Source: Liolophura sinensis (lineage: Eukaryota > Mollusca > Polyplacophora > Chitonida > Chitonidae). Taken from it: 64,000 bases of DNA. How positions within the stretch are numbered: position 1 is the stretch's first letter; each line of letters opens with the position of its first letter. The translations under genes were made by a program, and so were the position numbers. Below the pieces are notes generated by a model. That model saw only the letters and a list, made by a program, of their open reading frames with translations, ran no database searches and had not been told where the DNA came from. Of this stretch, positions 21,183-33,100 are shown piece by piece. The DNA is taken from positions 63,708,984 through 63,772,983 of the forward strand of contig NC_088300.1 in NCBI RefSeq assembly GCF_032854445.1. Direction: 5' to 3'.

Positions 21183-22804
21183 CCCAGCCTCTGTACATAT
21201 CAGGCAATTATTTCCACACAAAGTAAGTATGTATTTTCACATATATTAAGCATGTATTTCCACACATATTTTCACACTTTATGAAATCGTGCAGCACTTA
21301 CGACATTTCTATCGTCAAATAAGATAAATGGAACTCCAAAAAATGTTGTCATGACTTTGTCTATTACCATCAATGCATTAATGCCATCATCAGGACTAAA
21401 CGTGAAGTACAGATTTACACAACAGGAAAGGGTAGAACAAACTTCAAAAAGGTACTGTGTGGGTGAAAAGTGAGATCTGTTTCAAAATTCTTGTACAACC
21501 ATTGGTATTACATAAACGTGTACTAATATTGTCTGTACGTTTTCAGTCTCTAGATCAAACAGAGACCAAAATAAAGACTATATCATGACTGTTATACTCG
21601 GAGCTTGTCTTGTTTGTCTTATTTTTCGCCACACTGATATGTGGAACTACTGGATTTGTCGATCGTGTTAAGGGCAGTAATTCATTCCACTGTAGACTTT
21701 GGCTGAAGACAAAGTAGACCTAATGGTAGTCTCCCCTTTTCTAGCTGGTCAGTCGCAATAGAAAGGTTTCGAGTTGGAACTCGTTTGTCGGCAAACGTAA
21801 AAACAGCCCTACTGTGTCATGTGCCTTGTGAAAAATATTAGGCATCCTTTGTTAACATTAATTTACTTATCACCTTTCTTACCCTTTTCGAGAGGCACAA
21901 ATGACACTTCTTTCCTTTAGAAATTTCTCGAGTTCACAAACGTTCGAATTCTCAATTTTCTCCATCATTCGTTTATTCTAAATGACTTTTTACAACACCC
22001 TCTTCAGACGCTCATGTCATAGTGAATGTGATCAAAAATAGCTGCCTAACATTTTTGACAGGTCACATTACACTGCTAAACTTTTTCTACTTTCATCGAT
22101 AAAAGGATTCGAACTCGGGAAGACCATAGAGTTATTTGCCCATATGAGTGTTAAACGATGAACTGGGATGATGAAGTGTGGCAAAGCGCCAGTGGTATAC
22201 TCCAATGGTCGATAGTTACTTGCCCAATACTACCTCTGTTTTGACAGCAACGCCATAAAGTGCACAACTGACGAGATTTTATTGGTCACCTATATAAACC
22301 TCCGTCACAACCGGTTTACTTGTCGATACTTGCCGTCTTTCACCGCCGGCTTCAAGCATGGATGCTGCACTTGTGGTCCCAAAGGTGCCTTGGTCCTACA
22401 CTACTCATCGTGTGTACATGCATGTAGGCCTGTGAGGTACCTTGCCCCTATCCCAGGGGATATCTTTGGGATAGATCTATCTTTTGTTCCCCAGAACACA
22501 CGCGGTGCCTTGCTCCTACCTCATCACGGTGATTTCCCCTGTTAACAAGACACGTAATGTCTTATCCGTGCCATTGTAGAAGCTGTCTGTTTTTCTCCGA
22601 ATTTAGTATATTGGATTCCTATACTAGAGTACCAACTTGTTATCTTGCTCCGACCTCGCTTTCCCCCGTAGTTACAACCTATACTGGTGTCTTCTCAGTA
22701 CGTATACGCTCTAGGTATAATGGTGTCTTCCAGCTACTCAACTATATGTGTGTTAAGAGTAGATCTTACACCGGTGGCATTTCCCAATATCAATAGGCAT
22801 ACCT

Positions 22805-22945
22805 GATGTGTTTCTCTAGTGTTCTTTGTTGGTTTGCGCTGTGCGTTGTTTTGGGAACTAGCCTTTCGATTGCTTAACTGGAACGTCCATTGCGGTTCAC
22901 GGCCGGTATACGAATGTCTGTTTTGATGCCTAGATTCTTACCCAT
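22805..22945 (+). repeat. Dispersed repeat shared with 32965-33100
   Basis: Both places carry 'acggc(c/t)ggtata(c/t)gaatgtctgttt', preceded by a similar T-rich 'ttctttg(t/g)t' region. The nature is unknown; a transposon end is possible. Confidence 0.45.
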
Positions 22946-24659
22946 ATAAGCGGTGAATTCCCACCTAAGTAATTTGTGCCCCTAACCCCGGGGACACCCT
23001 TATCGGTTAGAACTTTTTAGCTCAGTTCTATCCAAATTTAGAGACTTACACTATATGCATTCTGTTGGGTGCTGTTTAGAAAATACTTTCCAGCTTGTTG
23101 TTCGAAATTCGGCGACTGGTAATTATGTACACGCATGGCACACTTGGATACGGGAGCCGAATTGCCAGAGCAAATGGAGAGCTAGTGAATCGACTACTTC
23201 CCTCAGCAACAGCTGTGATCGGTGTCCGACTGCTTTCAAGAACGTCTTTTCTCATACCTCTGCATTTTACATGAACGACAGTCAACAGTTGAAACCTAAT
23301 AAGCATTGATGTGTACTGGCTATTTATTAAAAGGTGGCTGCTCGGCGACTGCCGATGAGACTCAAAGACGACTTGTCATGGCTGTGATAGACTGGTACTG
23401 CAGAGCAACGCCACATCACAACTCTAATTAAAATGATGTCTTCTTTGATATGTTCTTAACGCCTTCGCATTGACACATTAAATGAAATGAGCTTTGTCTC
23501 ATTTCCAGCAATGGTTTCTTTTGATGATAGAAAATGTATTCGTTCCAATTGCCCATGCGGAATAAAGGACATAGACTAATTATACCTTTCTCTGGCACTG
23601 GTTTTGTCACCAGAGCATATTTGATAAGCCTGTAATGTTGAGGTGTTTGAAATATATTTACTGCCTTTCATGTACACTTTTATGATATACTTTAATGCAT
23701 TTTTTATTTGTTTTGTTTCCCGAAATGTCTATTTATAAAGGCCACTAAGCTCACCCATGATTAGACATGAGAGTAGCATGATGACGTCGCTTGAGGAGAC
23801 AGCCTTAATCTAAGGCAGTCCCTTGGACAATCAACATGACAACTGTATGGCCCAATCAAAACGCCAATTGTACCCCTCTCCAGTCTGATGAAGATTGCAG
23901 TGGTCTGAACGCTGAACAATCAGGCGATCTCTCAGTAGAATGAAAGTCTAGACAACTGTGACAGCGGAGAAGTCAACAATAAGGATATCCACCCTCGCAA
24001 ACGCATAGGCCTACACATTTATACCAATTCAAACCTTTTTGCGCATCTGTCAGACTCTCGTTATAACAGCAACGAATTTCACTGAGCGAACAAGAAATTG
24101 AAAGACCTGACCATAGCCTGAAGAATATTATATCTATTAGGTGTGACTAGATACTTTTTGGTGTGATATAGAAAACTATATGTTTTCTAGTAACATATAG
24201 GATCAACGAACTTTTAGGGTTTTGTTAGTGAAACTAAAATAAAGTTTATTGTACGTTCGAAGTCCAGCCTGCAACTACTTTCTTCTCTTAAAGTCTGGTG
24301 TAAATACTCTGTTATGACTCTCTAATATACACATTTGGCATAAAAACTAAACTACAAAAGGTTTACAAACTGCAATATTTAGCGTGATGTAAATGGCGTA
24401 CATATTTCCCAGGTTACTAAATAATAAACAGACTGCTAGCCGACTGCGGTTTCTAACGAGATTAGAAGCTAATTGCTAATTAAGAGAGGAGCTCAGAACA
24501 TCGACCAGAACCAGAACTACCGTATGTTTACACTCCATTGTATACTTCTACAATGTGAAGCTATTTTCTTTCTGTACACGTTTCAGTTGCCAAAGAAATG
24601 ACACGGATTTTTCCTACAATTCATTGTTAAGGAGAGTTGAGAATGGGTAAGTCACGATT

Positions 24660-24870
24660 GCATTTAACGATCATGCAAATCAGCCTACAGTGTACGAGTC
24701 TACTTACACTGTATGAGTGTGCTTATATTTTGTGAACATGATTACATTGTACGAGCTTGCTTACATTGTATGAGTTTGCTTAAAGTTGAGACTATGCTTA
24801 AATCTGAGATTATGTTTGGACTATGTGAGCCTGTTTGGACTGTGCAAGCCTGCTTGCATTGTGTGTGCCT
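24660..24870. repeat. Degenerate tandem repeat, about 24-bp unit
   Basis: Recurring 'ttacattgtatgagtttgct' variants, decaying to 'gactgtgcaagcctgcttg' on the right. Confidence 0.65.
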
Positions 24871-25404
24871 TCCCGTTACCCATCTGGACAAACAAACTTG
24901 GCCACTAATGTAAAATTTTGGCTATTTAGATTTGGATTTGTTTATGCGTAGCTTTTTCAAAGATTTGGAAATGTTCAGTTGTTTTAATTGAGGGTTACAG
25001 ACAGAAAAAAGCGATACATACATGCACAGACAAGGACAGAAAAAGCGATGTATACATGTATAGACAAGGACGGTTAGCTGAGTTAAGACATGATATTATA
25101 TATTACTTTTGTGGTGGGTACAAGATTTCCTTAACTTAAACATGCCTGCTGCGCTCGCTTTCCTTACCAGGTTTAGCCGCTCTTTATGGTTGTGTATTTT
25201 TGTAATTTAAAGTTCACCGAAAATCAGAAAAATCTCATCTATGAATTCCCTGTATATAAAAAGTTGTGGTCTCTAATTTCTCTTTGAGATTGCCAAGTAT
25301 ATATAACTCCAGTCGTTAATTATACCTAAATAGAATTTGCTGTTACTGGAGTCGAGAGATTTTAGGAACCTGGCCAGGGTTGGTTTTGTTTCCTCCATTA
25401 ATGA

Positions 25405-25645
25405 AGTGAAGGACTCGCTGGTTTATAGGCGGAGAAGACCTGAGAGCCCTTAATAAACAACGTTCTTAATCCATAGGGTACCTGATAGACCTCCTGACTT
25501 ATAGTCAAGGTCTAAACCCATGAACTGATGGACTCGCTGGTTTATGGGCGGAGGGGACCTGAGTGCCCTTAATAACCAACGCTCCTAATCCATAGGATAC
25601 CTGATAGATCTCCTGACTTATAGTCAAGGTCTTAACAGCAAGAGC
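25405..25645. repeat. Two-copy tandem duplication, 119-bp unit
   Basis: 'ggactcgctggtttat' recurs at 25411 and 25530, and both copies end in 'ctcctgacttatagtcaagg'. A tRNA-like block with 'ggaaccgagcgtgcgacc' follows, so this may be a SINE with a duplicated body. Confidence 0.75.
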
Positions 25646-28600
25646 TGGAACCGAGCGTGCGACCTCACTGGTCAAGGGACCGAAAGACTGCCGTGAGTAT
25701 GGCGTTTTGTCTGAGTCAGCCAGCGTAGGCCCTATGGCTTACATTTCACACTATAACACAGTTTAGACAGAACTGAATAGCAGCTGTTAAATGTTAAAAC
25801 GGAGTTCCAGTTAAGTCAAACGACTCGATGTGATATAGTGCGTTTTACTGGACATATTGGAGAGCTTAACGGCAATTCACACTGACAGATATAATGCCTC
25901 TTAGTATTAGGCATCTCCGTTACTCTGGTGAAACTCAAGAGCGGCTCATACCGCAGAAGATACTTTGCACTCAAGCCACTATAATGTTTCAGTCAGGCAC
26001 GAGTTCTGTGCAATCTTCAAGATATTATCTTTTCTATGATTCTTTACTCTTTTAGTACGCAGTTCCTGATCAAAGAAAATGAAACATTTCTTTTTTCGAG
26101 CCGTACGGAAGAAAATATCTGTTGATTGTGTCGAAAAAATCATCATGAACCCAACCAATAAAACTATGATATTCCTCAAAAGCGAAGAAAAATGTGCCAA
26201 GGAAGCTAAGGCTGCATTAGACACGAGGCTTTCTTCTTAAAGATGGATTATAAAACATGAGAAAAGGTTGTGCTAAGTAAAACGTATAACATGTCTGCGA
26301 CGTTAAGTGCGACGAAGTTCCCAAGTCCTATCTCAAATCGCCAGGGTTTATTTGCTAAAAAATTAGTTCGGCAGAGTATTTCTTCTGATCTCCCAAACTT
26401 GCTCCATGGGAGGGTGGGGGGGTCAACGTTAGAGCACGTTAGATGTTACCACGGCGATTCAATAACCTCAAACACAACCCAATATAGATTAAAACACTCT
26501 ATCTCCCCTTCAGGTATCTGCATAATGAGTCTTATGTACAAATTTAGAAACTGTACTGCTTTCTGGATTAGTTTTTCCCGAAAAGATTAAATTGCGATGA
26601 GACTTAGTTGCTTAAAATTCAACTTGGAATTCATTTCCATGGTACATGCTAACAAAAAGTGCCTTGTAGAAAAATACACAAGGCCTACTTTTTCGTAACA
26701 AATTAATAACGTCCAAAAATAAGAAGAAAAGACATCAGTCAACGAGTCTTTACTACTCATAACCAAATTTTATACGGGGCCCCTGTATCTAACACGCTCT
26801 CCAGACGATTGCCCAAATGTACAGATCCGTGTTATGTCTTAATTTGGCACTGTCTGTAAATGGATGATATCCAAGTCTTCGTAAGCTGGCATTATCAATT
26901 ATTTGTAATTACCCGTCCTTGCATTACTCTGCGTATTTGTCGTCCAATAACCCCAGCCAAGTCGTCAAGCTAATCCCATCTCACTGATACGGCGGTTATC
27001 TTTGTTTCCTGACTACCGTCAGGTTCCTGTTTGCGTGTCTCAGCGATGTCAAACGATTCTTGGGGCGTTATGTCCAGATGCTGGAGGTACGTCCACCTAG
27101 ACCCTCGGTATGGAGATCAATCGTATGTCACAAGAAAAAGAGAGCCCCCTGAAATCTAAGCATCTGTTTCGTTGCACAGGCATACATACAGTCGGTTACA
27201 CGTTATACGACGTCAAATGTAGGTCCTAGCCGATGTAGTCGACGCAACAAATGAAATAATGTTTTCTTCATGAACGCTGACAGGCTGATAAGGGATATCT
27301 AATCAGTTCGGTCTTCAACCAGTATAACAGTTATATTAGTCTCAGGTTCAGTCAAGCAACCTGATTAATTTTTCTTCAAAAGCATGATTGTGTCACTTAG
27401 TAACAGAATTAAGTATATTGGTTCATATCTTATATGTCATAATGTAATATTTCAATATATTTTGAAATATGTACTGGATTGTTAGTAGGGTTGAAAGCAC
27501 AAACATATTTTCAGTAGTTTCTGGCAATGCCTTCAGACCTCTTGATAACTCAATGACAATTTAAAATGGCTGGTGCGAGATCTAGTTCTCCGCAGTCCAA
27601 CAAGACCGTATGCCAAAAACCAAACTTTTACTAATCACAGATGTAGGCCAAATCATCGACATCTATAATTATCAAACATTTTACATTTTACCAAAAATTC
27701 TGTTTTTTTCTGTAATATAGAGACTGTATTAATGTGTGCAAGCTGAAAATCACACACACCTTGATTCTGACTGACAGATCCTACTTAAGCGCTGGTTCAA
27801 AGAACTTCACCGGTCACAATCCGTCTGTTTGCCTACTGTGATTACGACAAAATGTAAGCTGCTTTTGGGCTGAAATTCCCAGTGCGGTTCTACTCTAAAC
27901 AGATGACTTCTCCGAGCTCTTTCGCATTCGACAAACCCAACCATCGCCATGGTTATTCATGTCACGAGATGGACAGAGATTAATATAGCCAGTTGCGGGA
28001 TGTGCGTGTTGTCTAACCTGTTCGGCCAGTATACTCCACTGAAATTCTAGAAATGGCGACAAACAGGTGTCGAGATCTTTAATTGGCTGAAAATACTTTC
28101 ACACCACAACAGATTGCTAAATTGTTTTCCGTCTCATTAAGGACTAACACTGAATGGAGTAAATCGACTGAAAGTTTGAAAGTGATACCCCAGCAAGAAA
28201 TTACTAGACATATTAGAGCGTCAGCGTTTGTGGCAGGTTAGCATCGTATGACAACTGCAAATCGTTGTGGATGATTTCCGTTCTTGTTGTCATAGTTACT
28301 CACCTCCTCACCCCTCATCCCTCCCCTTAAACATATATTGACAAACGCGTCAGCTCAAAGCAACGTTGTCAGAAAAATGATAGGGGATTATTAAGTGTCT
28401 AAAAACTACAAGCGCAAACACACATGTAGCTTTAGTATGTTTGGTAGGTATCCCTTTGGGAAGCGAAACATCGCTCATGGTATGCTTTCAGTTCATATGG
28501 AGGTTAAAGTTATCATATTGTGTCGCTTAAAAGAGATATGTTCAATCCCTGAAGTGCTGCCCGTTTACATCAGAAATATCATTTATCTCCACCTCGTTGT

Positions 28601-30338
28601 TTCCCACTTGTAGATGTAATCGTTGACGGCAGCTGCGAGACAAACCCATTTATTTTCTGGATAAAACGTAATTAGAAACTTTTAAACACCAATAGAATAA
28701 TCAATAAAAAACATCTCACAGCTAGTTTATGCAGATTTGCAGTTGTTGACTGAAACGTCAAGGGCCAGTGTATCAGATATTTCGTCCAATGTACTCCAAC
28801 ACTCCCTTGTGAAATGATTTGCCAAAAGCAATGGGATACCCTACAGGAACCCTTATACCACTGGGGGCAGCAAGGCTCCATTTTGGTGTTATGTAATGTG
28901 ATTAATAGACAAACCGGTTGTTAGCTTTCATAGTATTGTTCTCACCAGTGGAGATACATATAGTACTCACACCATGAAAGGAAATTCCAATTCGTGATAA
29001 TTCTTGCCTGTATGTGATGTACTTTACCAAATGTCCCAGTACTATTGAGCAAACTGATCCTCCACTTAAAGATATTGAAAACCTATATCTGTATATAACT
29101 CATTTAATATATGCGTCGAAAAAGACATTCGTATACAAGCCATCAACCAATAAGGACGTGCCAGGTCAATTATTGCAAGGCCAATTCCCAGAAACGACGT
29201 ATAACACAAACCACCAAAGAACTAAGAAAGTATATAATGCACGAAGATCGGATGGAATCATGCAAAGAGAAGCAGTCAACACTTTTCATTGATGTTGGAA
29301 AGACACAAGGTATGTTCTAGGCGACTGAGATGATTTAAGAATCAGTCACACCTACACTTACAACCTGCGAGCGAAAATTTGCTGGTTAAACGTTGTAAAT
29401 CTTGAAATCTCTAGATTCGACCAGTGATCTAGTGAGAATCACCAATCGCAGATTTTTTTGGCCCCTCTCAAAACATTTGCGACCGCTGGAGGGTGGAATC
29501 GACCGTCTGCAACCAACTTAAAGCGGTGTTCTCACACGATACGTGTATCTACGTCGCAATATGCCCCCCGAAAGACTCGCTCTGGCTCGCTAGACAAACC
29601 TCGCTTCAGTTTTAACGCACGATATATCCTGGAGATATTGGCGAATCGTTCTGAATCTGTACTATATCCCAAGAGGTCGAGAGGCATCAGAGTGGTCGCA
29701 GGTGTTTTTGTACACGCAGAGAGACGGCTGCTATCAGGTGCGATTTACGTATACATAAATTCTGAATAATCTTAATCAAATAATGTTTTGCCGCACGACC
29801 TAGGTGCAAATTCAACAGGCAATTTCGATGAATCGTGTGCAAAGTTTTATTACAGACACGTTACTGCCGCTGGAAGACAGAAGACCTTGATGAGTCAATG
29901 AGTCAGTTTAAGTGTGACTGAGAACAATTTCTTGGGTATCAATCGAGGAAAATTGAGCGTGATCGACGGCTTTAAGAACCAACTTGATAAATCACACAGT
30001 TCTTATGAAATCTGTAGTCCTTAAGCCACGCTATTGCTTTGCGTTCATTGCACCATTACTGATAGCTCATCTACTAACCAGTTCGATGTCAGCATGATGT
30101 GACTGGGTCGGACCCTTATGCCTAGAGTGGGTGGCATATCGTAATAGGCAGGCAGCCTTGTAAGCCATGAAAGCGACGTCAAACCCCAAGCAGGCAACTA
30201 ATAACAATTGTATTCCAAGGAGAATCTGTATTATTTATAGTGTTAAAATGATTATAAAGTTTGTGACCCACTTTATCAATTTTGGAATTTTTATTTTGAA
30301 CGGCAAAGCGTGCTCAATCGATACTGATAGTTTGTTAA

Positions 30339-30932
30339 AGAAGAAGAAAACATAAAAATGATGCAAAAATGATATGAAAGAGCGTCAAAACTTAATTGCA
30401 AATATGATTTTTAATATATATTTTTTTGGATTGTGTTTTTTTTTAAGAGAAAAGGGTATTTGAAAATATTTTTGTATGGTGGGTATTTAGGACCAACTTT
30501 TGGTATTTATTGTTGTTGCATAATAATGCTCTAAATAAGGATATGATGCTTGTCTAATAAGCTTATTGGAATATAAATTTGTTGTTTATATCGAAACACA
30601 TGCATTTAACCTAAATTATTATATTATTTATGAACACATTAAAAATATAAATTGATCCAAATTGAGGTTTAATACATTTGGTAGCTGAAAAGAACAAATT
30701 CTAGTGCAAAAATATTTATTTAACCTGTGTTACATTCACATTGATAACAATATTAAACAAAGTAATAACAAACGAAAAATCAAAGGTGGTCCCAAATACC
30801 CACCATACAAAACTTAGTTTCAAATTTTTTCTCCTTACGCAAAAATCGGAAAAAATATTGAAGACCACATTTAGGAAAAAAATTTCGCACTCTTTTATCT
30901 GAACTTATGCCATTTTTATGTTTTCTCCACCT
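30339..30932. mobile_element. TTAA-flanked foldback element (MITE 1)
   Basis: TTAA stands directly outside both ends (30335-30338 and 30933-30936). The termini AGAAGAAGAAAACAT and, reversed, AGGTGGAGAAAACAT are inverted repeats. A stronger internal inverted pair, 'tgtatggtgggtatttaggac', lies near 30474 and, reversed, near 30812. The body is AT-rich with no coding frame. TTAA target duplication suggests mobilisation by a piggyBac-type transposase. Confidence 0.6.
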
Positions 30933-31394
30933 TTAAAGATAATTATTTAGTCTAATTTAAGATAGTAGCAAATATTAGATTAGATTTTATTTCTTGGCAG
31001 AAAGCCTCCGATGTAACAAAGACCTAACGCCACACGCATTGTGAATTTTTCCCTTGGCAACGTATTTTATGAATGGAGAAAAACTGAGAGCCAAGAGCAA
31101 AGCATCAATTGTTGGCGAGTACCTGTTTGATATGGGACTAATCATTTTTGAGCATGATAGGTGATCAGATTTGGAGATGTCCAGTTATATTTCCGGTGGA
31201 TACAGTTGTGACTGTAAATCGTCAGACTTTACTTACCACCCATGTAAATATGTCTTGACTGGTAACCTTAATGTTGTGAATAAGTATGATCTACGAAGTC
31301 TGCTTGTGAGGGGGTCCCAAGTATAGAGAGCCAAGAAAGATAAATATGAGAGCTTATAAGAAAATTACCTTTTCGGCGCTTGAAAACTTTGCCA

Positions 31395-32680
31395 AAAAAT
31401 GGCGCAGTCCTTGACACTTGGCTTGAACTAGCAAAAAGGTTGTGTATGCAATCCACCATATCAATACTAATGTTCATGTAACAGCCAAACAAATTCTGAA
31501 GAATCCTACGCGCAAAATGTACTTGATAAACTTCAGAGAAAATACGTTATTGCGGATAACACTCCAAATAATGTAATTGTCTGCAAGAATTGTTAGTGCC
31601 AGGTTCTTGAAGAAGAGCCATACAAAGCTTTATTGCGGGATCGAGAAGCTGTACCACCAAACTTGGATCTACTCTCAATGAAAGTACTACAAGAAGTACA
31701 ATCATTTTGGAAAAAGTATTGTTTTGCAATTGAAAAAAAATTCTGGCGTTAACTGTATGTGGATCGCTCAAATACACGTACAGTTGTTACGACCCAAACT
31801 GTCTGTATTATAAAGAGATGGCTTGTTCGAAATACACGACAGTTTAGCCGCACAAAAAAGTAACCAAAACCAGCAGATTTTATTTTTCAATAATTTATTA
31901 GGTTTAACAAGAACAGATAACAAGGCTTATACAAATACTAAAGCACTTAAGTTTAACAAGAAAGGATAGCAGTATCTATACAAATACTAAAGTACTTACA
32001 TGTACAACGGTGTCAAGTCCAAACGGACGAATATACCCCATAATGCTTAAAAATGCACAGAGGCAATATTCACAAGAGGGAAAGTCCACAGTATAACTGA
32101 GTGTATGACGAAATATACATAAAATTCCACAGACAGGGTCCGTGTACTAATAAGCGCTGTGTACACAAGAGCACAAATTAAATATACAAGTTCACACTGA
32201 ACAAGTGCTCGGTGGAGATATGATATGACAAAGCCAGAGGCTATAAAGACACCAAAATTCAGCACAAAAGGCCTACTAAAGTAACACACAGCGAAAGCAT
32301 CCAAAACTCTCAATAATTCTCCTTTATCCGCCTTTGACCTGCTTTCATAGGTCTTATATAGACTGGTGGAATTTTCTAGAATAAGAAAATTCTTGAACAC
32401 TTGTTGTAAATAAACAGGCCCCGAACTGAGCGTATTCTGGAACATTCTAAGGCAGAGGCAGACAGCAGGCCCTGAACTCAGCATATGTAAACAGTGGCAA
32501 GCTAAATTTAGAAGCTGACGGCAGTTGTTCACATAACAAGTATAAGGATGTCATCACTTGGGATTTCTCTACTCTCTATACAACAATTTCCCGCACCAAT
32601 TTAATACATGGATTATCGAGAGTAATCCATTAAACACCTTCACTCCAAGTTTCTTAAGTTTTACAATAGGTATACTTTTT
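31395..32680 (+). pseudogene. Decayed Penelope-like reverse transcriptase, copy 2, split by an LTR
   Basis: The left part (31395-31784) parallels 16395-16610: 'cttgacacttggcttgaact', an NNVIVCKNC segment and 'gtactacaagaagtaca'. The right part (32539-32680) has VITWDFSTLYTTI, then jumps to the C-terminal 'caccttcactccaagtttct' block, so the RT core is deleted. A 754-bp element sits between the parts. Not functional. Confidence 0.65.
31785..32538 (-). mobile_element. Solo LTR nested in the Penelope remnant
   Basis: Bounded by TGTTA...TAACA and a 3-bp repeat AGT on both sides (31782-31784, 32539-32541). Removing it restores continuity with the 16.5-kb copy. Read on the minus strand it has a TATATAAG box near 32356, AATAAA signals near 31880-31905, and ends ...GGGTCGTAACA, which fits U3-R-U5 order. 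Its last 84 bp recur at 63917-64000 with one mismatch seen. The 161-codon minus frame inside has no known domain. Confidence 0.6.
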
Positions 32681-32964
32681 TGTAGGTAACTTGGACAGAG
32701 CGTCCAGAATCTCTGGTGCTCTGCTTCATTTGAGTCCAATTCGGCTGGAGGGGAGTGGGGGATGAGGTCTATTCATCGTGTTGAATTAGATCTCTACTTC
32801 GGATACATAAACAGCTGCAATCAAAGCACAACTGACATACATATTTTATTCTCGACAACTTATATTCTAGCATGGTTCACGATTTCAAGAATGATTTCAC
32901 TTTTACCAACATCATTGAAAACTGCTGATCTCTTGGCTCGATCCCGTACTATTTCCCTACTTTA

Positions 32965-33100
32965 TATACTTTCTTAGTTCTTTGGTAGTTTGTGTTAAAC
33001 GTCGTTTTAGGAATTCGCTGGCCTTGTGATTATTGACACGGAACGCCCTTTTTCGTTGACGGCTGGTATATGAATGTCTGTTTCTACGCATAGATTCAGC
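32965..33100 (+). repeat. Dispersed repeat shared with 22805-22945
   Basis: See the 22.8-kb copy. The shared core lies at about 33058-33084. Confidence 0.45.

Larger units (their letters stand above)
18502..30338. other. Gene-poor interval
   Basis: Open frames are short, without domains, and lack convincing splice context. Contents seen: a SINE at 20998-21182, short tandem arrays at 20.7, 24.7 and 25.4 kb, tRNA-like fragments, and a repeat at 22.8 kb shared with 33.0 kb. The gene A promoter should lie just above 18501, but no TATA box is obvious. Confidence 0.45.

Noticed and set aside
22282-22796. Two plus frames of 79-87 codons after a 'tatataaacc' block
   Set aside because: No domain, no splice context and no similarity I recognise; the TATA-like block alone is not enough to call a gene.
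32047-32532. 161-codon minus frame
   Set aside because: It lies wholly inside the solo LTR, has no recognisable domain and spans the TATA region.
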